A program made the position numbers and the translations under genes. 64,000 bases of DNA, from positions 124,001 to 188,000 of the forward strand of contig NZ_JAAIKE010000003.1 of assembly GCF_010915705.1 (NCBI RefSeq), written 5' to 3'. Under the pieces are notes generated by a model. It saw nothing but the letters and a program-made list of their open reading frames with translations, was not told the DNA's origin and searched no databases. The stretch comes from Pseudotabrizicola algicola. GTDB taxonomy: Bacteria; Pseudomonadota; Alphaproteobacteria; Rhodobacterales; Rhodobacteraceae. Within the stretch, counting starts at the first letter, position 1. Each line of letters opens with the position of its first letter. Shown in pieces: positions 7,975 through 18,304 of the stretch.

Positions 7975-9633
7975 ATGCCTACGCCTACTGCTTTCGAACA
8001 GGAACTGCTTGAGCTTGCCAATCGCGCGCGTGCGAATCCGGCTGGCGAGTTCGATGAACTGGTTCTGGATGCAGCCAATCGTGTCGGCATTACGCGCGAC
8101 GTGAGCATGGCGCTGGCCTTCTTCAAGGTTGATATGGGCGTGTTGCGCAGCCAGCTTAACAGCTACGCGCCGGTTGCCCCTTTGGCATGGAACGGCGCGC
8201 TTGCGGTCGCGGCAGAGGCACATTCGGCACTCGTCATCCAGTTTGACACGCAGTCGCATCGGCTTCCGGGCGAGGCTGGCCTGCTGGAGAGAATCCGGGC
8301 GGCCGGCTACAGCAACATCGCCGCCGTGGCCGAGAATGTTTTCGCTTATGCGCGAGATCCTGTTTACGCCCATGCCGGCTTTTACATCGACTGGGGAAAC
8401 TCGCCGACGGGCATCCAGCAGCCGGCGGGTCATCGGGATGCGATCCTGAACCGAAATTATCAGGAAGTCGGTATGGGGGTGCTGAGCGAAAATGACCCGG
8501 CGACCCGTGTTGGGCCCTATATCGTCACGCAGAACTTCGGCGCGCGCCGCGACTACGTGCAGCAGCTTGTCGGCGTTGTCTTCGATGACGCAGATGGCGA
8601 CCGCTTTTATGATGCAGGCGAAGGGCTGGGCGGCATTGGCGTGACGGTCGCCGGAAGCCAGGGCAGCTATTCCACCACAACTTGGGCCAGCGGGGGCTAT
8701 CAACTCGCCCTGCCCGCAGGCACTTACACCGTGACATTTGCCGGTGGTTCATTGCCCGGGGTGCACAGTCAGCAGATCACGATCGGGACCGAGAACGTCA
8801 AGCTTGACGTCAATAGCGGAGACTTGCGGCTGAACCCGTTCGATCTGCGCGGCGGAGACCGTGGGGACTGGCTCACTGCGCGGGAGATCGGTCATTTGAT
8901 CGACGGGATGGCCGGAGTTGACATGGCGAGTTTTGTCGGAGCTTCCGAACGAGTCGTTATCGATATGAACAGTGGCACCGTGACAAGTGGCAGCCAGACA
9001 TGGACGCTGCGGAACATAGAGAATGTGACTGGCACCATCTTTGGCGACATGATTACGGGTGATGCAGGCGATAACCTGTTGCGTGGTATGGGCGATTATG
9101 ACTGGTTTGTCGGCTCTGGCGGCAATGATACATATGATGGCGGGACGGGGCGCGACACGGTTGCCTATTCATCGGCATCTGCAGGCGTCACCGCAAATTT
9201 GCTGACAGGGCGGGGAACGCTCGGGCAGGCCAATGGCGATAGTTACGTTTCCATCGAAAGCCTGACCGGTTCCAGCCATGCTGATCGGCTGAACGGCGAT
9301 CATGCGAACAACGTTTTGCGTGGACTGGCGGGGGATGATTTCATCTTCGGCAATGGTGGCAATGACACGATAGATGGCGGCGCGGGGCGCGATTATCTGA
9401 GTGGAGGAGATGGCAACGACCGGATTACAGGTGGTGCCGGCAATGACACCATAGACGGTGGGCGCGGCTGGGATACGGCGCTGTATTCTGGTCGTGTGGC
9501 CGAATATGAGGTGCGCGCCAACGCGGACGGATCCACCAGCGTTTTGCACAGTCAAGGAAGCCGTGCCGATGCCATAGATCTGCTGTTGAACATCGAGGTG
9601 TTGCAGTTCAGCGATGGCCGTCTGTTCCTGTAG
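7975..9633 (+). CDS. CAP (SCP/PR-1)-domain RTX protein with Cna-B-like domain
   Basis: 552 aa, starting 27 nt after the giant RTX gene and preceded by AAAGGAAA, so probably co-transcribed. Residues about 8-190 form a CAP domain: conserved His83, AENVFA with Glu120, GHRDAIL with His153, and the end strand VTQNFG. Residues about 195-275 (GVVFDDADGDRFYDAGEG) resemble an SdrD-B/Cna-B beta-sandwich. From about 290 there are RTX nonapeptides, one YDWFV motif and a C-terminal module (ALYSGRVAEYEV, LLNIEVLQFSDGRLFL) clearly related to that of the upstream protein. No signal peptide is present; type I secretion is inferred. CAP domains in bacteria are mostly of unknown function, so no reaction is assigned. 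Confidence 0.83.
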   Translation: MPTPTAFEQELLELANRARANPAGEFDELVLDAANRVGITRDVSMALAFFKVDMGVLRSQLNSYAPVAPLAWNGALAVAAEAHSALVIQFDTQSHRLPGEAGLLERIRAAGYSNIAAVAENVFAYARDPVYAHAGFYIDWGNSPTGIQQPAGHRDAILNRNYQEVGMGVLSENDPATRVGPYIVTQNFGARRDYVQQLVGVVFDDADGDRFYDAGEGLGGIGVTVAGSQGSYSTTTWASGGYQLALPAGTYTVTFAGGSLPGVHSQQITIGTENVKLDVNSGDLRLNPFDLRGGDRGDWLTAREIGHLIDGMAGVDMASFVGASERVVIDMNSGTVTSGSQTWTLRNIENVTGTIFGDMITGDAGDNLLRGMGDYDWFVGSGGNDTYDGGTGRDTVAYSSASAGVTANLLTGRGTLGQANGDSYVSIESLTGSSHADRLNGDHANNVLRGLAGDDFIFGNGGNDTIDGGAGRDYLSGGDGNDRITGGAGNDTIDGGRGWDTALYSGRVAEYEVRANADGSTSVLHSQGSRADAIDLLLNIEVLQFSDGRLFL

Positions 9634-9693
9634 TTGACGAGGCATCGTCCAAAGTGCCCTTCTCCGAAGGGGCAGGATCCTTGGCGCAACAGA

Positions 9694-10662
9694 TCAAAGA
9701 CGGCCGATCAGGCAGGCCAGAAAAAGCGCGAACGTACCACTGCGGCTTTGTCGATAGACGCCAGATGCCCATAGCGCCTTCAAGCGCTTCCAGAGTGGGC
9801 CGCGCCGCGCCTCGGCATAATGGTCAAGAACCTCCGCCGCTTCTGGTGTGAAGCGGTGTCGCGACGCGGCAAGCGCCCGAAGGTTCACATCATTCCAGGC
9901 AGAAAAGCGGCGACCCATGATGAACAACATTCGATGAATGCGTCCGCGCGCCGACGTATTTGCTCCAATCGCATTTCTGCCGTGTTGGCGGTAATGCAGA
10001 ACAGGGTCTGTATCGCGCAGAATCTTGCCGCCGCATGCGGTCACGATCTGATAGAGCCACCAGTCGTGAACGGCTGCCTCTCGCGCCTCGGTTACGGCCA
10101 CGCGGACGATTTCTATCGCGGCACGGTTCAGAACCATTGTGTTGCCGCCCCCGACCGATTGCACCAGCGCATTGCGGAACGACGGAGGACGGCGAAACAA
10201 CCGCGAGACCCGATGCGCGCGAAGGTTCGCGTCGCATATCATGCTCCGCGCGCAGTATAGTGCAGGCTGGGCTTCGGGCAGAGTGGCCAAAGCGGCGCGG
10301 GCGCGGGCCAGCTTTTCGGGGAACCAGACGTCATCTTGATCCGAGAGCGCGGCAAGCGCCGTTCCTTCCGGAAGGTTGGCGATCAGGTGGAAAAAGTTGC
10401 GGACCAGTCCCTGTCGCGGGCCAGTAAGCACCGTCACCTGATGCGGAGAAGACCCGTGTTTCCACCGTTCTGCCGCCCGAGCCAAGATGTCAGGGCTTTC
10501 GTCCTTCGAGCCGTCATCCGAAGCGATCAGGTCCCAGTTCGGATCGGACTGGACTGCAAAACTTTCGAGTTGGTCTGCCAGATGGGCGGCACCGTTGTAG
10601 ACCGCCATCAGAATGACGATGCGCGCGCTCTCGTTCACCCCGGTTTCAGCTTGGCGCGTCAC
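9694..10662 (-). CDS. Family 2 glycosyltransferase (rhamnosyltransferase-like)
   Basis: GT-A fold sugar transferase. The start is taken as GTG 10662 because it has GAGGA just upstream and lies shortly before the first conserved strand (IVILMAVYNGAAHLADQLES); the longer open frame to 10950 encodes non-family sequence. Visible motifs are the nucleotide-sugar strand, ASDDGSKDES, and the DQDD metal-binding motif (ALSDQDDVWFPEKL), followed by an acceptor-side region ending in HDWWLYQIV. Its length of 322 aa is normal for short rhamnosyltransferase-like GT2 proteins. It sits at the edge of the polysaccharide island, with its 3' end facing the CAP-RTX gene, and probably adds a residue to the surface polysaccharide. 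Confidence 0.85.
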   Translation of the reverse strand: MTRQAETGVNESARIVILMAVYNGAAHLADQLESFAVQSDPNWDLIASDDGSKDESPDILARAAERWKHGSSPHQVTVLTGPRQGLVRNFFHLIANLPEGTALAALSDQDDVWFPEKLARARAALATLPEAQPALYCARSMICDANLRAHRVSRLFRRPPSFRNALVQSVGGGNTMVLNRAAIEIVRVAVTEAREAAVHDWWLYQIVTACGGKILRDTDPVLHYRQHGRNAIGANTSARGRIHRMLFIMGRRFSAWNDVNLRALAASRHRFTPEAAEVLDHYAEARRGPLWKRLKALWASGVYRQSRSGTFALFLACLIGRL

Positions 10663-11115
10663 TTGCCGTTCCTCGTCTGTTGTCCTTGGCCCGCCTATCA
10701 CCGGCACCGGCAAAAGGAAACTGTGCCGAGGTGCTTGATAAGCCGGATTGGGCGAGCGCGGCCTCCGCGTGCTTTGTTCAGAACAGGGACAAAGCCATCT
10801 TGGCTGGACGTTTTCGCCGGCCGTTCCGGTTTTCTCCGGTGTGGGCGTTCGCCTGTCAGGGACGCGTAAGCCAAACGCCATCGCAAAATGGTATCGGCCA
10901 CGACCCTGCCCAACATCGACAGACCCAAATGGGGCAGGCCGTTTGGCCAACCCGTTCGGGCCTGCAAGCCCACGCGACCAGACAACCCGCCAAGGCGCAG
11001 ACCTCGCGCCACGCAGGTTTACCCCATCAACTCTCGACGCCTTCGAACAACGCCTGACCGGTGCAATTCGGGATGAGCCCGGAAACGCTCGGGATTCAGG
11101 CCATTTTCTTGGCTT
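10663..11115. other. 453-nt gap between the polysaccharide and catabolic regions
   Basis: No gene is called here. Open frames exist on both strands but their translations are low-complexity, Arg/Pro-rich and without domains or credible ribosome binding sites. The right side follows the 3' end of the dppF operon; I see only a weak CCCG/CGGG inverted repeat and no U-tract, so no terminator is claimed. The left side should carry the GT2 promoter. Confidence 0.4.
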
Positions 11116-12080
<965 letters not shown>

Positions 12081-12084
<4 letters not shown>

Positions 12085-13097
12085 GCGGGCATCCTTTCAG
12101 AGAAATCGAGTTCTTTCCAGCGCAGGCATCTGACTTCGCGGCCCGGCAGGGCGGGTTCCAGTATGGGCTGGGTGGTTGTGCAGCGCGGCTCGGCATAGGT
12201 GCAACGGGTAGAAAAGCGGCAGCCTTTGGGCAGGCGTGACAGTGCCGGAACCTGCCCCGGAATGGTCAGCAGACGTGACTTGTTCTTGGAACTGCCCAGT
12301 TTGGGGATCGAGCGCATCAACCCCGCCGTATAGGGCATGCGGGGCCGTTCGAAGATGTCTTCTACCGGTCCGGTTTCGACAACCTGGCTGGCATACATGA
12401 CGACGACACGGTTGGCCAACTCTGCCACCACGCCAAGGTCATGGGTGATAAACACCATCGCCATGCCAAGTTTCTGCTGCAATTCCTGCATCAGTTCGAG
12501 GATTTGCGCCTGAATGGTCACGTCAAGTGCTGTGGTAGGTTCGTCCGCGATCAGAAGGCTGGGCTGGCAGGCCAGCGCCATTGCGATCATCGCACGCTGG
12601 CGCATGCCGCCCGACATTTCGTGCGGGTAATTGTCGGCGCGGCGGCGCGGCTCGGGAATCCCCACCAGCGCCAGCAAGTCAATCGCACGTTCATGCGCCT
12701 GTTTGCGGTTCAGCCCTTCATGGCGGATCGGCACTTCGGCGATCTGATGCCCGATGGTGTGCACCGGGTTCAGGCTTGTCATCGGTTCCTGAAAAATCAT
12801 GCCAATGTCCTTGCCACGCACACCGCGCATTTCGGCTTCGGACAAGGTGGTGAGTTCGCGGCCGCGCAGCTTGATTGACCCGCGCGAGATGCGGCCAACC
12901 CCCGCGGGCAACAGCCGCATGATCGACAGGCTGGTAACCGATTTTCCCGAACCGCTTTCCCCGACGATGGCAAGCGTCTCGCCCGCGTTCACGGTAAAGC
13001 TGACCCCGTCAACGGCGACGACATCAATCTTGCGACCCAGCGAAAAGGTTGTCTGCAGGTCGGTCACTTCCAGAAGCGGTGCGGCCCTGTCTGTCAT
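12081..13097 (-). CDS. dppD: Peptide-type ABC importer ATPase (DppD/OppD family)
   Basis: 338 aa from ATG 13097, preceded by AGGAGA and overlapping the upstream stop by 4 nt (ATGA). A longer open frame to 13169 is rejected because the extra residues are not family-like. Walker A GESGSGKS is at 46-53, the signature MSGGM at 161-165 and Walker B LLIADEP at about 181-187. The C-terminal [15 protein letters not shown] motif is typical of OppD-type subunits. It pairs with DppF to energise uptake of a peptide-like solute and is embedded with amidohydrolases and peptidases that would process it. Confidence 0.93.
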
Positions 13098-14482
13098 CCT
13101 GCGGTCTCCTGATGGTGGGGGGTGATAAATCGGCCAAGGCCTTGGGCGCCCGTCAGGCTGCCATTCCAAACGGTCTGCCCGGCCAGCAGGGTGTGCACCA
13201 CAGCACCCCGAAAGCGGGCGCCGTGGCTAAGGCGTGCGACAGAGCGGGCAGCCGTCAGCAAACCGCCCTCTGTGACATGGGTTTCGTCCGCCATGTCCAC
13301 AAGAACGATATCGGCGTCAGCACCCGGCGCAAGCTTGCCTTTGCCTGGCAAGGCGAAGCGCTGCGCGGCGGCCCCCGAAACGAGCCGCATTGCCTGCCCA
13401 ATCGTCAATCTGCCCAAGGCTACGGCATCGAGCAGGGTGGGCAGCAGCACCTCGGTTCCCGGATGACCGGGCGGCGCGGTCAGGAAGTTGCCTTCGTGCG
13501 CGGCCTTTTCGGCGGCCGAGAAGGCGGCATGGTCGGTCGTGACATGGCCAATGGTGCCATCGCTCAGGGCGTCCCAGAGCGCCGCGCGATCGGCGGCCTG
13601 TCGGATCGGCGGGTTGATCTTGGCGCAGACGCCAGCACGGGCAACGTCATCGGCGGTATAGGTCAGATAATGCGGACAGGTTTCGGCGCTGAAATCGGAA
13701 CTGCCTGCAAAGCGGCGCAGAACCTCTACCGTATCCGCGCTGGTGACATGGGCGATGTGCAGCTTTGCCCCTGCGGTGATGTTCATGGTCAGCAGTTGTG
13801 CCACGGCAAGCGCCTCGGCCAGAGGGGGGCGGGCGGCGTTATGCGTTGCGGCATCTGCGGGATCAAGCAAGGCCGCGGCCGACTCCGCCTGCGCCAGCAG
13901 GCCTGCATGTTCGGCATGCACCACGACGGGCAGGCCGATCCGCGCAGCCAGTTGCAGCACGCGCAGCTGATCGGCGGCGTGGGGCCATGCAAGCCCGGCA
14001 AATTCATGCTCGCGGCCCACAGGCGCAGGGGTGGTGAATATCTTGAGCGCGACAATCCCCGATGCGGCCAAGGCATCAAAGGCGGCTTCGGTCAGTTCGA
14101 CCGGAGCGGCGTATAGGCCAAAGTCGATGTGTGCGCTCTGGGAAAAGTGGTCCCGACGCAGGGCCACGCGGTCTGGCGCATTACAGCACGGATCGGTGAT
14201 CGGCATTTCGAAAACGGTCGTGATGCCGCCCTTGGCGCAGGCTGCGGTCTCCGAGGCTACGGTGCCGCGTTGCGGATAGGCCGGCGCACGTATGTGGCAG
14301 TGAATGTCGATCGCGCCGGGCAGCACCATCAATCCGCTGGCATCGATCTGGCGGGCAGCTTCTGCCGTTTCGCCGGGGGAAAGGAGTGCAGCGATCTGGC
14401 CATGTTTGACCAGCACGCTCCCCGCCACCGGCCCGTCGGGCGACAGCACAGTGCCGCCCGAGATGATGACGCTGTCGGTCAT
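13094..14482 (-). CDS. Cyclic amidohydrolase (allantoinase/dihydroorotase/hydantoinase family)
   Basis: 462 aa from ATG 14482 (ATGA overlap with the upstream stop). Amidohydrolase-superfamily metal ligands are visible: D-I-H-C-H with His61 and His63, a candidate carbamylated Lys147 (VALKIF), HAEH, HIAHV, and the catalytic Asp in TTDHAAF. The family hydrolyses cyclic amides or ureides (dihydroorotate, hydantoins, allantoin). HCHIR replaces the HxHxRDPG of classical dihydroorotase, so a pyrimidine-biosynthetic role is unlikely. The operon position suggests ring opening of an imported or pathway-derived cyclic amide. Exact substrate unknown. Confidence 0.85.
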   Translation of the reverse strand: MTDSVIISGGTVLSPDGPVAGSVLVKHGQIAALLSPGETAEAARQIDASGLMVLPGAIDIHCHIRAPAYPQRGTVASETAACAKGGITTVFEMPITDPCCNAPDRVALRRDHFSQSAHIDFGLYAAPVELTEAAFDALAASGIVALKIFTTPAPVGREHEFAGLAWPHAADQLRVLQLAARIGLPVVVHAEHAGLLAQAESAAALLDPADAATHNAARPPLAEALAVAQLLTMNITAGAKLHIAHVTSADTVEVLRRFAGSSDFSAETCPHYLTYTADDVARAGVCAKINPPIRQAADRAALWDALSDGTIGHVTTDHAAFSAAEKAAHEGNFLTAPPGHPGTEVLLPTLLDAVALGRLTIGQAMRLVSGAAAQRFALPGKGKLAPGADADIVLVDMADETHVTEGGLLTAARSVARLSHGARFRGAVVHTLLAGQTVWNGSLTGAQGLGRFITPHHQETAG

Positions 14483-15900
14483 TTCAGACCCAGCTCCGTC
14501 AGGGCCTGTGCCACACCATCCAGATGCGTCAGGTGCATGGAGGCATAATTGGGTGACAGCACGATGCCATGCCCGCCCGCCCGATAGGTTGCGTGGACCG
14601 AGCGATAGGCGATATCGGTGGTCATCTTGGCGGTGTCGGGACGTGATCGCGGCGCGTCCACGCCGATGCCCATATAGACCTTGGCCTTTCCTTCGACGCC
14701 GCGCAGCGCATCTTCGCACTGGCCAAAGACATAGGTATCCGGGTCCATCCCCGCGCCAACGATCTGATCGAAGGGCGCTTCCTTCAGCCCAAGGATGCGG
14801 AACAGGGCGGTTGTCGCCTCGGCTGGCGCGAAATCGCGCAGCACCGTCTTGCGGAAGAACGACAACTCCTTGGCCCAGACCTCGCCCGCCTGATGCTGAT
14901 AGGTGATCGGCTTGACGAAATCGGCATAGCGGGTCTGTTCGGCCCAGGGCCATTGCGCGCGGCGGATCAGGTTGAAGTGGTTGCGGTTCCAGATGTTCAG
15001 GCCGAAAGGCAGGTTCGGCTTGCACCATTTGACCAGACCATAAAGCTCGCGGTCCAGATCCTTGTTGCGCTCCAGCCAGAACCTTTCCCAGATCAGCGCT
15101 TCGGGATTCTCCAGCAGCACGCGGAGGAAGGTGATCAGGCTGCCATCGGCAAAGGCCTTGCCCGCTGCCGCTTCTTGCATGAAATCGTAGAGCCGCAGCA
15201 GCGCCTGACGGCAGGCCTCGACATTGACGCCCCGCGACTCTGCCTCGGCACGGGAGGCGGCCGAGAAGTCCCCCGGCGCGCCGCCCTGGATGAGCGTATC
15301 GAGCGGCGAATTGCGCTCATTGCACCACATGAAGCCGTCAAGATCATGGTTGCGGACCTGATCTTCGATCATGGAGTGAATCCACGACCGGTAGCCGGGG
15401 TGCGAGGTAGACGGCTCGCCGCCCAGTCGCCCGAAAATGTCGATGTCCATCGCTTGTGGCAGGGTGGGGATTTCCACGGCTGCCGCAGATCCGTGACCCG
15501 CATATTTGAAGAACGGCTCCATCAACTCGACATAGACCTTCATGCCGCGCTCGTGGGCGTCGGGGAGAACCATCTTCAGGATGTCCTTGCCCGCAAACTC
15601 GGGATCGCGGCTGCGGTAATCTGCCATGAAGGTGTCGCGGTAATAGCGCGGATCGGGGTCGAAATAGGCGCCGCCCCGCATCTGGTAGGGTTCCGGCACC
15701 CCATGATCGGGCCAGCCATCCAGCGCATGGCTGATCGAGCGGCCTGACTTCAGGCCCAGCCAGGACACGGTGCCAAGCATCAGCACATTGACGCCCACGC
15801 GGTTCTGAAGCGTGTCCAGAACCGTGTCGACGCCTTCATCGATAAAGGAAATCGGGCTGATCTGGATGCCGACGAATTTTTCGGACGGGTTCGGGGTCAT
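14479..15900 (-). CDS. Unrecognised 473-aa protein, possibly a glycoside-hydrolase-like TIM barrel
   Basis: I do not recognise a named family. The start overlaps the previous stop (ATGA). The N-terminal part alternates beta-strand-like segments with helices (KFVGIQISPISFIDEG, NVLMLGTVSW, GMKVYVELMEPFF, LDGFMWCNERNSPLD), resembling glycoside-hydrolase barrels in which acidic residues end the strands. Later parts (MTTDIAYRSVHATYRAGGHGIVLS) also fit the last strands of a barrel. No signal peptide is present, so it is cytoplasmic. Location among amidohydrolases and an aminotransferase implies action on the imported compound. A family-10-like hydrolase or an isomerase are alternatives; no reaction is assigned. 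Confidence 0.6.
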   Translation of the reverse strand: MTPNPSEKFVGIQISPISFIDEGVDTVLDTLQNRVGVNVLMLGTVSWLGLKSGRSISHALDGWPDHGVPEPYQMRGGAYFDPDPRYYRDTFMADYRSRDPEFAGKDILKMVLPDAHERGMKVYVELMEPFFKYAGHGSAAAVEIPTLPQAMDIDIFGRLGGEPSTSHPGYRSWIHSMIEDQVRNHDLDGFMWCNERNSPLDTLIQGGAPGDFSAASRAEAESRGVNVEACRQALLRLYDFMQEAAAGKAFADGSLITFLRVLLENPEALIWERFWLERNKDLDRELYGLVKWCKPNLPFGLNIWNRNHFNLIRRAQWPWAEQTRYADFVKPITYQHQAGEVWAKELSFFRKTVLRDFAPAEATTALFRILGLKEAPFDQIVGAGMDPDTYVFGQCEDALRGVEGKAKVYMGIGVDAPRSRPDTAKMTTDIAYRSVHATYRAGGHGIVLSPNYASMHLTHLDGVAQALTELGLK

Positions 15901-17075
15901 GCCGCATCCTTCCGCTTTTGCACAAAGGCGCTGATGCGGGCCATTGCCTCCTTGATGACCGGAAGCGGCTGCAGATAGCCGATGCGGATGAAATAGGGGT
16001 TCTCGTCGCCAAACAGCGCGCCGGGGAACACCATCACACCGGTTTCCCGCAGCAATTGCTCGCAGAACTCGGGCGCGTTCATGCCGGTGGAGGAGATGTT
16101 GACGTAGATGTAGAAGGCCCCGCCAGGATGGCCGTAAGTGAAGCCTGCTTCGGTCAGCGCGGGCATCAGCCAGTCACGGCGTTCCTGATACTCGGCCAGC
16201 ATTTCGTTGATCGGCTCCTGTGGGCCAGTCAGCGCGGCAAGGGCCGCGAACTGGCTGACGGTGCAGGTGTTGATCGACAGCGAATGGCGGGTTTCGGTCA
16301 TCTTGACCACGAAATCCTTGGGCGCGGCCAAGTAGCCCACGCGCCAGCCGGTCATCGCATAGGTCTTGGAAAAGCCGTTCAGCGTGATCGTGCGCTCTTT
16401 CATCCCCGGCAAGGTGGCGATGGAAAGATGCTCGTTTGGCGCATAGATCATGCGGGCATAGATTTCATCCGACACGATGATCAGATCATGCTTGATCGCC
16501 AGATCGGCGATCTTGCGGATCATGTCGGGCGGGGTGACCGCGCCGGTTGGATTGTTGGGGGTGACGAGCACGAACATGCGGGTGCGCGGCGTGATGCGGG
16601 CCTCGATCTCGGCCACGTCCAGCGCGAAGTCGTCTTTTTCATAGGTCGGAACCGGCACGGGGACACCGCCACACAGATGCACCGCCGTGTCATAGGTGGT
16701 AAAACGCGGAGAGGTGATCAGAACCTCATCCCCCGGCGCCACGAGCCCCAGCATGGTCAGCATGATGGATTCCTGCACACCTGCCGTCACCACGATTTCG
16801 TCGGCCTCGTAATCCAGCCCGTAGGTGCCGTTCAGATCGGCCACGATGGCCTGACGCAGGGCGGGCAGGCCGGTGGGGCCGGTGTAATGGTGCTGGTTGG
16901 CATCGAGCGCGGCCTTGGCGGCATCGACAATATGCGCGGGCGTGTGGAAATCGGGGTCGCCGCGCCCCATCGCGATCACATTGGTCAGGCCCGACGCGAT
17001 GCCCAGCATCTTGGTGCGGAAAGACCCGTCTTCTTCGGTGATCCGGGGGGCCAGTCGTTCAACAAGCAGGCTCAT
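15897..17075 (-). CDS. PLP-dependent aminotransferase, class I/II (copy 1)
   Basis: 392 aa, fold-type I aspartate-aminotransferase family. GRGDPDFHTPAHI near residues 38-49, NNPTG at 174-178, Asp203 (SDEIY) for the pyridine nitrogen, and the Schiff-base Lys237 in GFSKTYAMTGWRVGY. It overlaps both neighbours by 4 nt. It is a clear paralogue of the aminotransferase at 23971-25158: both carry the GRGDPD..TPAHI segment and have Asp203 and Lys237 at identical positions. Probably transfers the amino group of an amino acid released by the peptidases; the specific substrate is unknown. Confidence 0.9.
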   Translation of the reverse strand: MSLLVERLAPRITEEDGSFRTKMLGIASGLTNVIAMGRGDPDFHTPAHIVDAAKAALDANQHHYTGPTGLPALRQAIVADLNGTYGLDYEADEIVVTAGVQESIMLTMLGLVAPGDEVLITSPRFTTYDTAVHLCGGVPVPVPTYEKDDFALDVAEIEARITPRTRMFVLVTPNNPTGAVTPPDMIRKIADLAIKHDLIIVSDEIYARMIYAPNEHLSIATLPGMKERTITLNGFSKTYAMTGWRVGYLAAPKDFVVKMTETRHSLSINTCTVSQFAALAALTGPQEPINEMLAEYQERRDWLMPALTEAGFTYGHPGGAFYIYVNISSTGMNAPEFCEQLLRETGVMVFPGALFGDENPYFIRIGYLQPLPVIKEAMARISAFVQKRKDAA

Positions 17076-18292
17076 CCGTGCATCCTCTTTCCAGCGACAT
17101 AGGTGGTGCGCACACGTTCCAGCGCGAATAGGTCTTGATCGGGGTTGCCGTCCACCACGATCAGGTCTGCGGCCTTGCCGGCCTCGAGCGTTCCGATCAG
17201 GTGATCCATCTTCGACAGGCGGGCGGCGCGGATGGTGATGGAGTGCAGGGCATCGATGTTGTCGGGGCAGACGCCGACCTTGACCATATGCGCGAGTTCG
17301 GGGGCGACCACATCATGTTCGACCGCAGGGCTGCCAGCGTCGGTGCCGAATACGATCGGCACGCCCGCCTCGGCCGCCTTCTTCAGGCCCGCATAGCGCG
17401 ACGGGTCGGCAACTGCCTTGATGCGCTCTTCGATCTTCCACTCGGGGATGCCGAACTTGCGGGCAATCTCGGGCTGGCTTTGCTGGACCAGCGGCGCAAA
17501 GGTGGTGACGATGGGAAGCTTCTTCTCCAGCAGCAGGGCAATGGTTTCATCCGACATGCTGCCGCCGTGTTCGATGCAATCCACCCCGAATTTCGCCACG
17601 CGGTTGATGCAGGCATCATAGGTGGCATGCGCGGTGACGGGCAGGCGGTTGCGGTGGGCCTCGTCGACCACCGCTTCCAGTTCGGCATCGGTGAATTCCA
17701 GCGTGTCATGGCAGGCCATGATCTTGATGAGGTCGGCGCCGCCCTTGACCTGTTCGCGCACCGCGCGGCGCATCTCGTCGGGGCCGGAAGCCTCGCGGCA
17801 CACCCAATAGGTGTGCCCGCCCGTCTGGATGATGGCAGCGCCGCACACCTTCAGACGGGGGCCGGGGAAGATGCCCTGCTCGACCGCCTGCTTGGAGTAT
17901 AGGTTCATGTCATGGAAACCGAGATCGCGCACCATGGTGATGCCCGCGCGCAGGGATTTGAGCATGTTGCCCGCCGCCTTGAAGGCGCTCATCGGTTTGG
18001 GGTCGTCCATCGACTGGCGGGCCAGATCATGGATGCCGTCCCAGTTCAGGTGCGCGTGGCTGTTGATCATGCCCGGCATGATGGTGCCGCCTGTTTCGGT
18101 CACGTCGCCCTTTGGCATTTCGGCGCGGGGGCCGACGGCAAGGATCTTGCCGCCACCGATCTGCACGAAACCATCCTCGATCACGTCGCCCGCCATGGTC
18201 AGGACGCGCCCGGCCAGAATGCGGTCTTCCGCGGAGATGTCGAACATCGGTTTGGTGATCTTCTGATAGCGCCAGGCTGCGGGTTCAGGCAT
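17072..18292 (-). CDS. Amidohydrolase (imidazolonepropionase/prolidase-like)
   Basis: 406 aa, ATG 18292 with GGAG 8 nt upstream. Amidohydrolase-superfamily signature: HAH at about residues 79-81 (PGMINSHAHLNWDG), a Lys in GADLIKIMACHD, VTAHATYD, CIEHGG and the catalytic Asp in FGTDAGSP. This subgroup includes imidazolonepropionases and Xaa-Pro-type metal amidases. Together with the allantoinase-like gene it gives the operon two distinct ring or amide hydrolases. It overlaps the downstream aminotransferase by 4 nt. Confidence 0.85.
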   Translation of the reverse strand: MPEPAAWRYQKITKPMFDISAEDRILAGRVLTMAGDVIEDGFVQIGGGKILAVGPRAEMPKGDVTETGGTIMPGMINSHAHLNWDGIHDLARQSMDDPKPMSAFKAAGNMLKSLRAGITMVRDLGFHDMNLYSKQAVEQGIFPGPRLKVCGAAIIQTGGHTYWVCREASGPDEMRRAVREQVKGGADLIKIMACHDTLEFTDAELEAVVDEAHRNRLPVTAHATYDACINRVAKFGVDCIEHGGSMSDETIALLLEKKLPIVTTFAPLVQQSQPEIARKFGIPEWKIEERIKAVADPSRYAGLKKAAEAGVPIVFGTDAGSPAVEHDVVAPELAHMVKVGVCPDNIDALHSITIRAARLSKMDHLIGTLEAGKAADLIVVDGNPDQDLFALERVRTTYVAGKRMHG

Positions 18293-18304
18293 GTCAAAGG
18301 CTCC

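Noticed and set aside
5273-8703. Long minus-strand open frames (5273-6091, 7795-8703) opposite the RTX genes
   Set aside because: They mirror the repetitive Gly/Asp codons of the RTX repeats and have no ribosome binding sites or recognisable domains.
10698-11012. Small open frames in the 10.66-11.12 kb gap (both strands)
   Set aside because: Low-complexity Arg/Pro-rich translations, no ribosome binding site, overlapping each other; no gene supported.
13049-14116. 355-codon plus-strand frame opposite the allantoinase-like gene
   Set aside because: Gly/Arg-rich composition and no domain; the minus-strand gene carries all the amidohydrolase motifs.
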